64,000 nucleotides of DNA from Pseudomonadota bacterium. GTDB taxonomy: Bacteria > Pseudomonadota > Gammaproteobacteria > Steroidobacterales > Steroidobacteraceae. The stretch spans positions 1 through 64,000 of the forward strand of contig JADIYJ010000027.1 of NCBI GenBank assembly GCA_016705325.1, given 5' to 3'. The stretch's first letter is position 1, and the number at the start of each line of letters is the position of its first letter. The position numbers were made by a program, and so were the translations under genes. The notes under the pieces are model-generated. The model ran no database searches. It had not been told where the DNA came from and saw only the letters and a list, made by a program, of their open reading frames with translations. Below, one piece after another: positions 9,685-20,300 of the stretch.

Positions 9685-11040
9685 GTGCGAACTCACTCGA
9701 TCCGCCGGCATATGCTCACGCTGCTGCTACTCACGCTCACCGGCACGTGGCTGGCGTCTGCGGCCCTGACTTACCGCGAAGCGCATCGGGGCATCGATGC
9801 CTTGCTCGACGCACATCTGGCCCAGGCCGCGCGGATGCTGGTGGCGCAGGCGGGCCACGAACTCGAGGAACTCGACTTCGATGAGAATTCCGGCGCCCCG
9901 CCGGACTTCCGCACCAAGGTTGCCTTCCAGGTGCGCGAGGCGGATGGGACGCTCATTCTTCGCTCAGCCAACGCCCCGACGACGCCGTTCGCCGGGCCGG
10001 TCAGCGGTTTCAGCGAAGCTGTGTTCGGTGACATTTTCTGGCGCGTGTACTCGGCAACCGAAGCCGCGCAGGGCGTGGTCGTGCACGTGGCGGAAGACCA
10101 CGCAACGCGCGAACGGATCGCGCGACGCGTCGCCCTGAGCGCACTCGTCCCGCAGCTCGCCGCACTGCCCGTGCTCGGGCTCGCGATCTGGTGGGTCGTT
10201 GGTCGTTCGCTTCGTCCGTTACGGCGCCTGGCGGAGCAACTCGCCCACCGCAGCCCCGACGATGTTCGGCCGCTGGCCGCGGGACCGATGCCCGTCGAGT
10301 TGACGAGTCTCGCCGAACGACTCGAGGAACTCCTGTTGCGTGTTCGTGACTCGCTCGATTCAGAACGACGGTTCACCTCGCATGCGGCCCATGAATTGCG
10401 TACGCCGGTCTCTGCAATGCGCGCGCAGGCGGAGGTGGCGTTGGCAACCATTGACCCTGACGTCCGCGACGCGGCACTGCGTCATGGCATCGAGGCCTGC
10501 GATCGAATGACACGGCTCGTGACGCAGCTGATGCAGCTTGCCCGTGTGGACGAAGCCGGTCACCTTGCAAGTGCGACTTCGTGCGAACTGCGTACGATTG
10601 CAGAACGTGTGCTGGCGGACAGCGCGCCGGCAGCAATGCAGGATGGAATTTCGCTAGCGCTGGCGGCATCGGATCCCGGGCGCGTTCTTGGCGACAGCGC
10701 ATTGCCCGAGGCGCTGGTGCGTAACCTGGTCGACAACGCACTTCAACATGGCGGACCACACGGCGAGGTACGGGTGGGGCTGGTGCAGCATGACCGCCAG
10801 ATCCGGCTCACCGTCGAGGACACGGGACCAGGTGTGACACCGGAAACACTCGAACGACTTGGCCGACGTTTTTACCGCGCGGCTGAAGCGACGGCCACGG
10901 GCAGCGGACTGGGGCTATCGATCGTCAAGCGGATCACGGAGTTGCACGGCGGCTGCGTGAGCTTTCGCAATGGCGATGCCGACCGTGGGCTGCGGGTCGA
11001 GGTCACGATCCCAATCCAGGGCTGCGAGCGTTCGAATTAG
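9685..11040 (+). CDS. Sensor histidine kinase, QseC-like
   Basis: Membrane sensor kinase of 451 residues paired with the regulator just upstream. It has an N-terminal membrane helix (MLTLLLLTLTGTWLASA), a periplasmic domain of about 135 residues and a second helix near residue 155-172. The HAMP-like linker leads to the phosphorylated His236 in HAAHELRTPVSAM. The ATPase boxes are present: NLVDNALQHG, DTGPGVTPETLERL and GSGLGLSIVKRITELHGG. The start is a GTG at 9685, three bases after the regulator stop. Its stop overlaps the stop of the convergent ankyrin gene. The signal it senses is unknown; cytochrome neighbours suggest redox or a small ligand. Confidence 0.88.
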   Translation: MRTHSIRRHMLTLLLLTLTGTWLASAALTYREAHRGIDALLDAHLAQAARMLVAQAGHELEELDFDENSGAPPDFRTKVAFQVREADGTLILRSANAPTTPFAGPVSGFSEAVFGDIFWRVYSATEAAQGVVVHVAEDHATRERIARRVALSALVPQLAALPVLGLAIWWVVGRSLRPLRRLAEQLAHRSPDDVRPLAAGPMPVELTSLAERLEELLLRVRDSLDSERRFTSHAAHELRTPVSAMRAQAEVALATIDPDVRDAALRHGIEACDRMTRLVTQLMQLARVDEAGHLASATSCELRTIAERVLADSAPAAMQDGISLALAASDPGRVLGDSALPEALVRNLVDNALQHGGPHGEVRVGLVQHDRQIRLTVEDTGPGVTPETLERLGRRFYRAAEATATGSGLGLSIVKRITELHGGCVSFRNGDADRGLRVEVTIPIQGCERSN

Positions 11041-13052
11041 CTCGATCGGATGCGTGCCGCCACGGCGTCAAAGCCGCGCGCGGCTGCCGCATCGGCTGCG
11101 GCAATCCCGTCACGGTTGCGCAGTGTCTTCTTCGCACCCGCCTGCAGCAACAGGTCGACCACGTCGCCCGCGCCTGCCTGACTCGCCAGGATCAGCGCGG
11201 TATCGCCGAACGTGTTCTGCGCATCCAGCCCAACTCGCAATGCGACCAGCCTGCGCACGATCACGGCGTGGTTGCCGCGAGCCGCGAGCATCGAAGTGTG
11301 TCGCCCGAGCGGCTGGTGCCTGCACCTCGGCGCCTGCACGCAGCAGCTTGTCGAATGCCGCGTCGTTGCCGCGCGCCGCCGCGCAGGCGATGGGCGTAAC
11401 GCCGTCGGCGGCCGCCGCATTCACATTGGCTCCGGCACCCAGCAGCAGCGCAAGGACCGCGGCGTCATCGCGGCACGCAGCGTGCCAAAGCGCGGTGTAC
11501 CCGGTGGCATCTGTCGTTTCAGGACTCGCACCCGATCGCAGCAACAGCGACACCATGGCCGCATCGCCTCGCTGCGTCGCGAGGACCAACGACGCGTCAT
11601 CGCCCTTGCCGGTGTCGGCTTTGGCTCCGTGCGCCAGCAGCAGCTGCGATGTCCGCATCACCCCGGCGAACGGCGGTAGTGAAAGGCGAGCTGTCGCTGG
11701 CGCCATGCTCCTTCGGGTTGGCACCGCGCTCGAGCAACATCTGCACGATGTCCTTGCGTCCGTGGCTGACGGCCACGCCCAGCGGTGTGTGGCCCGCGCG
11801 ATCCGGGCGCGTCGGCGACGCGCCTGCTGCGAGCAGCACACCGACGCTGGCGGACGAAGACGCGGCGATGGCGACCTGCAGTGCTGGCTGGCCAGCGGCC
11901 GTCGTAGCCTCCGGGTCGCCGCCCCGGCCGAGCACCGATTTCAGCATGGCCGGATCGGTGCGACTTGCTGCGAGCGCCACGTCCGGCCAACCGGCATAGG
12001 CATCGCCTGCCGCAGCGCGAAGAATTGGGCCAGCCGACCTTGGGCCGGGTCCGGCGCCCGTAGTGCGCCTGCGCGCCGGTTGTGCCGTGCTGGCCAGGAA
12101 GCCGGTGACCGCGTCCTGTCTTGATTGCCCGAGTAATCCACGGCGCTCCAGCCGCCCGCATTACGCAACTTTGGGTCAAGGCCCGCGGCCACCGGGCGCT
12201 CGGACTGTGTGACGCGGCCACCGCGCCGCCGCGTAGAGCAGAGCCGAGTTCCCGAGCGCATCCACCGCGGCAATGTCAGGTTTTCGACTGCAACAGCACT
12301 TCCAGGGTGTCCGCGCGCTCGGCCGTCGCAGCCAGCATCAACGGCGTAATTCCCTGCGTGTCGGTCGTATCGACTCGGGCCTCGTGTGCGACCAGCCAGC
12401 GCACCGCTTCTGCAGCGCCCGACTCGGCTGCGTGATGCAGCACCGAACGACGGAATGCGTCGCTGGCATCTTCTGGCAGTAGCGGCCAGAGCGCGGCCAG
12501 CGTGTCGACGTCACCGCGGCGCACAGCTGCGATGGTCATCGACAAGGTCACTGCGGGTTCGGTTGCAAGGACGCGAGGATCCACTTGCAGTGGCAACTGG
12601 CCTGCCTGCAGCAGGCGCGCCGCATCGGCGTGCCCAGCCGCCGCGGCCGTGTCGAGCCAGGTCCGTGCCGCTGATTCGTTTGCAGGCGAGTCGTACGCCG
12701 CAAGCGCTGCCAGTGCATACGCCGCGCGTGGCTCGCCCTTGGCTGCCGCGGCCTCGAAGAGAGTCCGCGCACGTTGCGAGTCCTCGCCGACGCCGAGACC
12801 GGCCAGGTACAGGGTGCCCAACAGGTATTGCGCGCGTGAATCGCCGGCCAGCGGATCGGTCGCGAGCCGCCCGGCTGCATCCGCGAATTGCTTCAGACGC
12901 AGCGCGCTCTTGGCCGGCTCGAGCAGGTCGGGCGCCGCGAACTTTGATGGAGTTGCGGCAACTGCCTGCACTGCGCCCAACGCGCCGAACGAACACAGGA
13001 GCAGGCTGGCCAACGCGGCGGCGCGAGCAGCTGAAGGGTCATGCCGTCCCAT
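11037..13052 (-). CDS. Sel1-like and ankyrin repeat protein, frameshifted as read
   Basis: Exported repeat protein, presumably a protein-binding scaffold. The signal peptide (AALASLLLCSFGALGAVQAV) is followed by Sel1-like repeats (RAQYLLGTLYLAGLGVGED, PRAAYALAALAAYD, AARTWLDTAAAAGH). Eight or more ankyrin repeats follow down to the end, for example TQGITPLMLAATAERAD, AGHTPLGVAVSHGRKD, TGYTALWHAACRDDA and FGDTALILASQAGAGD. The later repeats are spread over three frames, with changes near 12280, 12130, 11970, 11650 and 11310. Its ATG at 13052 lies inside the end of the FAD oxidoreductase gene, so the two are co-transcribed. The partner is unknown; its place between a sensor kinase and a redox enzyme suggests a role in that system. 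Confidence 0.72.
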
Positions 13053-14348
13053 ATTTCGTCTCCACGTGAATCCCGACTCGCCGCAGGAAGTCGGAGGGCA
13101 GGATGCCGCCGGCGCTGACGATCACCGCGTCGTTCGGCAGAATCAGGTGACCGTCCTGGCTGCGCAGCAGAACCCGCTCCTGCTCGATGCGCTCGACCTT
13201 TGACTGCAGCAGCAGTTGCAACTGTCCGGCGCGTTCGGCAGCGGCGATCCGGTCGCGGTTGCGGGGCTTGGCACGCGTGAACGCGTCGCCACGATAGGAG
13301 AGTGTGACCTGGCCGCCCGCTTCCGCGACGCTGGCAGCCGCCTCCAGGGCGCTGTCACCGCCACCCACGACCAGGACGCGCTGTCCGCGGTACTGCTCCG
13401 GGTCGATCAACCGGTAGACGACTTTGGGCAAGTCCTCGCCTGTCACGTCGAGCTTGCGTGGCGTGCCGCGCCGGCCGATCGCCAGCAGTACTTTCGCTGC
13501 CCGGTATTCCGCGAGTGAGGTCGAACGATGAAGCCTTGCGCACCATCGCGATCGACGCTCTCGACGCGCTCACGATACCGCATGCTGCCGGCCACCCCGG
13601 TCTTGCGTTCGATATCCTGCCAGAACGCAAGCAGGTCTTCCTTGGAGGTCTGGCGAAAGCTGACCTTGCCCACCAATGGAATTTCTGCCGGTTGCGTCAT
13701 CACGAGCTTGGCCCGCGGATACTGGAAGACGCTGCCGCCAAGACTCTCCTGTTCGATCGTCACGAATTGCATCTTGTGTGACTTCGCGGCCAGACTGGCC
13801 GAAAATCCGGCCGGGCCCGCACCGACGATCACGAGATCCAGTTGCCCTGGGATGGCTGTGCGCAGCTTGCGATGGATCGCGTCGACCGCCTGCCTGCCCT
13901 GCGCCAGCGCGTTGCGAATGAGGCCCATTCCCCCCAGTTCCCCCGCAACAAAGAGCCCCGGCACGGTCGACTCGAAGTCCGGGCTCAGCAAGGGAATCTC
14001 CACGCCACGGCGTTCCGTGCCGAAGACAAGCGTGATCGCGTCCGCAGGACACGCGGCACGGCACGCGCCGTGCCCGATGCAATCCGTCGGACTCACCAGG
14101 TGCGCCTTGCCGTCGATCAGCCCAAGCACATGGTGTTCCGGTTGTTCCGGACAGGCTTTTACGCACGATCCGCAGCCAATGCAGCGCACGGGATCGATGA
14201 CGGGATGCAGGGAAGCGGGGTCGATCAAACCCGCGGCAACCGATTGCTCCCGCACGGTGCGGCTCGCATCCTCCAGCCGTTTGCGCCGGATGTGGTACCA
14301 GCCCCATATCAAAAGGAGCGGCAGCAGGTAGACGGCGAGCAACGACAT
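13039..14348 (-). CDS. Membrane-anchored FAD/NAD(P) oxidoreductase with two 4Fe-4S sites
   Basis: Predicted to move electrons from NAD(P)H, through FAD and iron-sulfur clusters, into the membrane. It has one N-terminal helix (LLAVYLLPLLLIWGW). A ferredoxin domain has Cys56/59/62/66 (CIGCGSCVKAC) and a second site with Cys90, His93, Cys96, Cys100 (CIGHGACRAAC), where His replaces the usual second Cys. A thioredoxin-reductase-like flavin domain follows (GAGPAG at 176-181, then VLVVGGGDSALEAA). The frame changes once near 13510; the missing link TSLAEYRAAKVLLAIGRRG is present in the third frame. It starts at the ATG at 14346-14348, not at the longer upstream frame. It is divergent from the cytochrome operon and overlaps the ankyrin gene. 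Confidence 0.82.
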
Positions 14349-14458
14349 CGATGTTGAGCCTGCAATCGTCGAGGGTAGTCGCGGTCGACGCATGCGGCAA
14401 ACATAGCGCCTGGAGCAAGCCTCGCATCCCGCTCGCCCGCACGGTGTCGACTGCGTCA

Positions 14459-14477
14459 CGATTACATCAACTAATCG
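14459..14477. promoter_or_regulatory. Inverted repeat in the divergent promoter region
   Basis: CGATTA and TAATCG form a perfect 6-bp inverted repeat around a 7-base centre, in the roughly 200-base gap between the FAD oxidoreductase and the cytochrome operon. Its place suits a regulator-binding site acting on both. The regulator is unknown. Confidence 0.35.
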
Positions 14478-14553
14478 TTCGGGTCGGTGTCCCTCAACCT
14501 CCCGCCTCGCTATGTTCTCGTCTCCGGTCGACTCCGACTGGCGGGAGACGACG

Positions 14554-15195
14554 ATGCAGACGAGAAATGCCGCGCTGATCGCGCTGGCGGGTTTTGCACT
14601 GGGAGTGTTCGTCGGCAAGGGACCGACCGTATTCGAAACTGACAGCACGACCGACACGCTCGAGCCCGTTACCGGGATGGCTTCGGTGCCGGTCGGCCAT
14701 CCGCGCCTTGCAGAACGCGGTCTCGGCGATGTCGTGATGACGACATTACAGATGCGCGCCGCGCCTGCTGCCAATGCGTCGGCGATGGTGCCAGGCGCTG
14801 CTGCGCGTGCCAGATCGACGGACCTGATCGCGCAGGCCGACGACCTCCGGCGCCAACGAAGATTCAAGGAAGCCGTCGAGGCCTACCGTCGCGCTGCGGC
14901 CTCGGGCCGCATGAACGCGGATTCCTGGGCTGACTACGCCGATGCACTGGCTTCGGCCGGATCGAGCCTCAAGGGAGCGCCCGCGGATGCGCTGGCGCAG
15001 GCGCTCGCGCTCGACCCGCGGCATCCCAAGGCTTTATGGCTCAAAGCGAGTCTCGAGCACGAGGAGCACCGCTACCGCGACGCCGTCAGCACGTGGCGCA
15101 ACCTGCTGGCCGTGGTGCCAGTCAATTCGTCCGACGCCCGCATCATCGAAGCGAACATCGCCGAAGCGTCGCGACTTGCCTCCAGCCAGGGCTGA
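14554..15195 (+). CDS. TPR protein, CcmI/CcmH-like
   Basis: Membrane-anchored protein of 213 residues. One N-terminal helix (ALIALAGFALGVFVG) precedes a linker and a C-terminal tetratricopeptide domain (ADDLRRQRRFKEAVEAYRR, ADALAQALALDPRHPKALW, YRDAVSTWRNLLAVVP). This resembles the C-terminal domain of CcmI, which holds apocytochromes for heme attachment. As the first gene of an operon that makes proteins with up to 42 heme motifs, a role as a dedicated assembly chaperone is a reasonable inference. The ATG at 14554 has GGGAGAC directly upstream. The next gene starts three bases after its stop. Confidence 0.75.
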   Translation: MQTRNAALIALAGFALGVFVGKGPTVFETDSTTDTLEPVTGMASVPVGHPRLAERGLGDVVMTTLQMRAAPAANASAMVPGAAARARSTDLIAQADDLRRQRRFKEAVEAYRRAAASGRMNADSWADYADALASAGSSLKGAPADALAQALALDPRHPKALWLKASLEHEEHRYRDAVSTWRNLLAVVPVNSSDARIIEANIAEASRLASSQG

Positions 15196-15197
15196 CG

Positions 15198-16030
15198 ATG
15201 ACTGCACAGCGCCTTCTGCGGGAACGGTATGACGATGTCGTCGACGAAAGCGCGCCGCGCATCACGACGCCTGCAACCGTTGACACCTCCCGCAAGAACG
15301 TTGCCGCTCGGGCGCAGCAGCCGCACAGGCGCGGCGAACCGCAGCCGGTTGCTCACGCCAGCCAGCATCTACTTCATGGCCGTCCTCGCAGCGATCGCCT
15401 TCGGCATCAACCTGCCGACGTCCGCTTACCTCTCCCCGCAGTCCGGTCTCGGCTATGCGCTCGGAATCGCCGGCGGCAGCGCGATGTTGCTGCTGCTCCT
15501 CTATCCGGTCCGCAAGCGAATGCCGAATGCACGCTACCTCGGGTCCACGCGCGCCTGGTTCAGGCTGCACATGACGCTCGGCATCTTCGGGCCCGCGCTC
15601 ATCCTGTTTCATTCGAACTTCAGCCTTGGCGCGACCAACAGCAACGTCGCGCTGGTCTGCATGCTCATCGTTTCCGGCAGCGGACTCTTCGGCCGGTACT
15701 TCTACGGTCACATCCACCTTTGCGGCGACCGCGCTGCTGCTGCAACCGCTGCTGGGTGCAGCTTGGGCAATCGGCGCAAGTCGTCGACTGCGGCGTGCGG
15801 TCCGTGAAGCCATTGCTGCGGGAGCCGATCGTCGTCACGACCCGAGCCGCGAACCGCTGCGACTGACGGCGTATCGCTACATCGACGATCGCATCGGTGC
15901 AACGCGGCGCGTGCTCGAGTTTCGTGCTTTCCAGAAGCTCTTCTCGCTATGGCACGCCTTGCACCTGCCGCTCTTCTTCATGCTCATCATCGCCGGGACC
16001 GTCCATGTGGTCGCGGTACACATCTACTGA
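15198..16030 (+). CDS. Ferric-reductase-like membrane protein, probable b-heme carrier
   Basis: A charged N-terminal stretch is followed by helices SIYFMAVLAAIAFGINLP, YALGIAGGSAMLLLLLYP, HMTLGIFGPALILFHSNF, NVALVCMLIVSGSGLFGRY and a last one, LHLPLFFMLIIAGTVHVVA. Histidines placed within or next to helices (RLHMTLG, LFHSNF, WHALHLP, GTVHVV) suit bis-histidine b-type heme. The short motif GRYFYGHIH is also typical of this family. Two frame changes, near 15310 and 15715, are needed to join the pieces. It lies between the TPR protein and the periplasmic cytochromes, so it may pass electrons from the quinone pool or the FAD enzyme. It has no flavin domain of its own. Confidence 0.65.
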
Positions 16031-16048
16031 CTGGACGGAGTCGCCCGC

Positions 16049-17344
16049 ATGCCCCGCTGGCACAGCGCCTGCCGACTCCTGTTCGCGATCCTGGGCCTGA
16101 CGATGTCACCGTTGAGCGCCCGAGCGGCGAACCTCGAGACGTTGCTGATGCCCGGGCCGGTCATCGCGGGTCACGCGAAATACGAACAGGAGTGCTCGCG
16201 CTGCCACGATCGCGCGGATCGTTCGCGGCAGGCGGTCCTCTGCCGCACTTGTCATGAGCCCGTTGCCGCCGATATTGCGCAACACAAAGGATTCCATGGT
16301 CGATTGCGCGGAGCAGAGGCCGCCCAGTGCGGCGCCTGCCACACCGAGCACAAGGGCCGGCCGGCCGACATCGTCAAGCTCCAGCCGGCTTCGTTCCCGC
16401 ATGCCCAGACGGACTTTCCGCTGCAGGGGGCACACGCGACAGTAGCGTGCACGGCCTGCCACCGGAGGGCCGCAAACATCGCGAAGCGGCGTCCGCGTGC
16501 GTCGAGTGTCACAAGCAGGACGAGCTGCACGAGGGCAAGCTTGGCCGCGATTGCGCCAGCGCCACGACGCCGGAGGCTGGTCACGCGTGCGGTTTGATCA
16601 CGCAAAGACCCGGTTCGCGTTGACCGGCAAACATGTGCAGGCGACCTGTGCGTCCTGCCACCTGGGCAACCGGTACAAGGACACCCCAACCCAGTGCGCT
16701 GCCTGCCACGCGCCTGATGACGTCCACGGTGGCGCGCGCGGGCCGGCTGCGCCGACTGTCACCAGACGACCGGTTGGACCGGCACCAGGTACGACCACCT
16801 GAAGACCAGCGGATTTGCGCTCACGGGCGCGCACTCCTCGCTCGATTGCAGGACGTGTCACAAGACGTCGAATTTCAAGGACCCGTTGCCGAGGGACTGC
16901 GCGGGTTGCCACCGCAGCGACGATCCGCACGCCACCCGCTTCGGTGCAGGCTGCGAGAAGTGCCATGCCGCAAGCGGCTGGACGCCTTCGAGTTTCGATC
17001 ACACCCGCGATGGCAAGTTCGAGCTGCGCGGAGCGCACGAGAAGCTGAACTGCCATGTCTGCCACACCGGGGTAATCGCCAGCCAGAAGCTCGGCACGGA
17101 GTGTGCCGGATGCCACCGGGCGGATGACGTGCATGCGGGCAACCTGGCACCGACTGCGCGCAGTGTCACGGCGTGGAGACGTGGCGCGGCATCTGCAGTT
17201 CCGATCACGACTTTTCGACGTATGAAGCTGTCGCAGGACTGCGCCGCGTGCCATTCCAAGGACGACGTGCATCTTGGCCAGTTCGGCCGCCAGTGCCAGC
17301 GCTGCCACGTGACCACGACGTTCAAGGCCGCGCGGCTGCAGTAA
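16049..17344 (+). CDS. 17-heme c-type cytochrome, frameshifted as read
   Basis: Exported multiheme cytochrome of about 430 residues with a signal peptide (LLFAILGLTMSPLSARA). I count 16 intact CXXCH motifs across the frames. A 17th, near 16553, would be CASCH if one T were restored in GCCAGCGCCACG. The repeated pattern is CxxCH, then W, then FDH, then an F-L-GAH segment leading to the next CxxCH (SSFDHTRDGKFELRGAHEK), as in doubled-CXXCH cytochromes of the c3 class. Extra histidines in FDH and GAH are likely distal ligands. Four frame changes are needed (near 16460, 16555, 16735, 17150). It is probably periplasmic, between the inner-membrane components and the outer-membrane complex. Confidence 0.8.
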
Positions 17345-17357
17345 GGGAGAGGCAACC

Positions 17358-20300
17358 ATGACCCTGCAATGGATCCGCCGTGCAATTCTGCCCCTGCTGC
17401 TGCTCCTGGCCGGGGGCACCGCGTCAGCCCAGGTGACCGGGCGCAACTTCGACCACCTGACGACCGGGTACGAACTCACCGGCGCGCATCGCCTGCAGGC
17501 CTGCGAGAGCTGTCACGCGGACGCGGTGTTCGCCGGTACGCCGAGGGTGTGCGCCGCGTGCCATGCGCAGGGGTCGCGCATCGGAGCGACACCGAAGCCG
17601 TCGGCTCACGTGGCCTCCACGGACAACTGCGGCGCGTGCCACACCACCTCGGGCTGGATACCGGCAGGACGATTCGATCACCTGGAAGCGCGCGGTGATT
17701 GCGCAACCTGCCATGACGGGCTGCAGGCGCCGGGCAAGCCGGCGGGCCACCTCGTGACCAGCCAGGACTGCTCGAATTGCCACAGCAATACCGCCTGGAG
17801 CCCGGCGAAGTACAATCACTCCGGCATCGCCGGCAACTGTACCTCCTGCCACGACGGCCTCACGGCCACGGGCAAGTCGGTGCCACTTCCGCAGACGACC
17901 AACACCTGCGAGTCCTGCCACTCGACCGGGGACTGGGCGCCGATCAGCCCGCATGGACCACACGCAGGTCACGGCTCCTGCGCGTCGTGCCATGACGGCA
18001 CGTCTGCGACGGGCAAGCACGCATTGCATGTACCGACTACCGCGACGTGCGACACCTGCCACGTGACAGTCGCGTGGCAGCCAGCCAGCTTCGCTCACGA
18101 CGGTATCGTCGACGGCTGCGCCAGCTGCCATGACGGGGCGCGGGCCACCGGCACCGGACCGCGTCACATCAAGGCGACGAACACCTGCGTGGCCTGTCAT
18201 TCGATGACGGCATGGCAGCCAACCACACGTGGACCACGCCAACGTGCTGGGCAGCTGCTCGACCTGCCACGACGGACTCGCGGCCAGCGGACAGCCGGCC
18301 AATCACATTCCCACGTCGGCGGAATGCGACAGCTGCCATGCGACCAACGCCTGGACTCCCGCCAGGTTCGATCACACCGGGATCGCCACCAACTGCGCCT
18401 CCTGTCACGACGGCACCCGCGCCACAGGCAGGAGTCCGACCCACATCAATACTTCGACGACGTGCGAGTCGTGCCACGTCATCGCGGCCTGGCAACCCGC
18501 TTCACGTGTCGACCACGCACAGGTACTCGGCAACTGCGTGTCCTGTCACGACGGCAGCGTGGCGACGGGCAAGGGCGCCACTCACATCGTCTCCGACAAT
18601 GCCTGCGAGAGTTGCCACTCGACCGTGCAGTGGCAACCCGCCAACTTCTCGCACACCGGGCTGACGGAAACCTGCTCAGCCTGCCACGACGGTACGCGGG
18701 CCACCGGCAAGAGCACGACGCACATCATCTCGAGTACCTCCTGTGGCGCCTGTCACGCGACGTTCTCGTGGCGCCCGGTCACGCAGGTCGACCACACACA
18801 GGTGAGCGGCAGCTGCGCCTCGTGCCACAACGGCACGACGGCCACCGGCAAGAACGCGGGTCACATCGCCTCCAGCACGGCCTGCGCCGCCTGCCACGCC
18901 ACGACCACCTGGAAGCCGGTCACCCGCGTGGATCACGCGCAGGTCACCGGCGCGTGCTTCTCCTGCCACGATGGCACCCTGGCCACCGGCAAGCCGTCCG
19001 CTCACATTCCGAGCGACAACTCCTGCGACAACTGCCATTCGCCGCTGGCATGGCAGCCAGCGCGCTTCGACCACACGGGCATCACGGTCAACTGCGCAAG
19101 CTGCCACGACGGCGCCAAGGCGACGGGCAAGCCGACGGCGCACATCGCCAGCAGCAATACGTGCGAGTCCTGCCACGCCGTGGCTGCCTGGAAACCGGCA
19201 ACCCGCGTCGACCACACCCAGGTCACGGGAACCTGTGCCGGTTGCCACGACGGCACCAAGGCGACCGGCAAGGGCGTGAACCACATTCCCACCAGCGGCG
19301 AATGCGGCACGTGCCACGCCACGATCGCGTGGCAGCCGGCAACGTTCTCGCACACTGGTATTACCAGCGGTTGTGCCAGCTGCCACGACGGGATCAAGGC
19401 GCCGGGCAAAAACGCCGCGCACCTGTTCACGTCATCGACCTGCGAAGCCTGCCACTCCGTGACGACCTGGAAGCCCGCGACCCGCGTCGATCACGTGCAG
19501 GTGCAGGGTTCGTGTTCGAGCTGCCACAACAACATCAAGGCGACGGGCAAACCGGCGACGCACGTCGTTACGACGTCCGAATGCAGCATGTGCCACGGCA
19601 CGCAGGCCTGGAAGCCAGCGACGGGCTTCACGCACGACGGCATCACGGCAACATGCTTCAGCTGCCACAACGGCGTCAACGCGACGGGCAAGAACACCGG
19701 CCACCTGTCGACCAGCAATACCTGCGAGTCCTGCCATACCCCCACTGGCTGGAAGCCGGCGGCGAAGGTGGACCACACGCAGGTCATCGGCACCTGCTTC
19801 TCGTGCCACAACGGCACGCTTGCGACCGGCAAGAACTCGGGCCACATCGCAAGTGACAACGCGTGCGACAGCTGCCACAAGTCGACGGCGTGGAAGCCGA
19901 CGAACCGGGTCGATCATGCACACGTGACCGGCTCGTGCTCCAGTTGTCACGACGGCGTGAAAGCGGCTGGCAAGCCCACGACGCACCTGCCGACGACTGC
20001 CGAGTGCAGCAGCTGTCATTCCACTCTCGCGTGGACGCCAGCGAAGGTGGATCACACCAACATCACGAACTGCAAGGGCTGCCACAACGGCACCAGCGCA
20101 ACGGGTCCGTCGACCGGCCACATGAGCTTCCCGGTCAACAACTTCGACTGCAACCAGTGCCACACCACGACCGCGTGGTCACCGAACACGTTCAAGCACC
20201 GCGTGGGTGGCGGCTATCCAGGCGATCACCGGGTAACACTCACCTGCAAGAGCTGCCACACGACCAGCACGGATGCCGCCACCTGGCGCACGCCGGCCTA

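Noticed and set aside
17690..20110. CRISPR-like regular repeats
   Set aside because: The period is about 140 bp, units are coding and carry heme motifs, and spacers are not unique.
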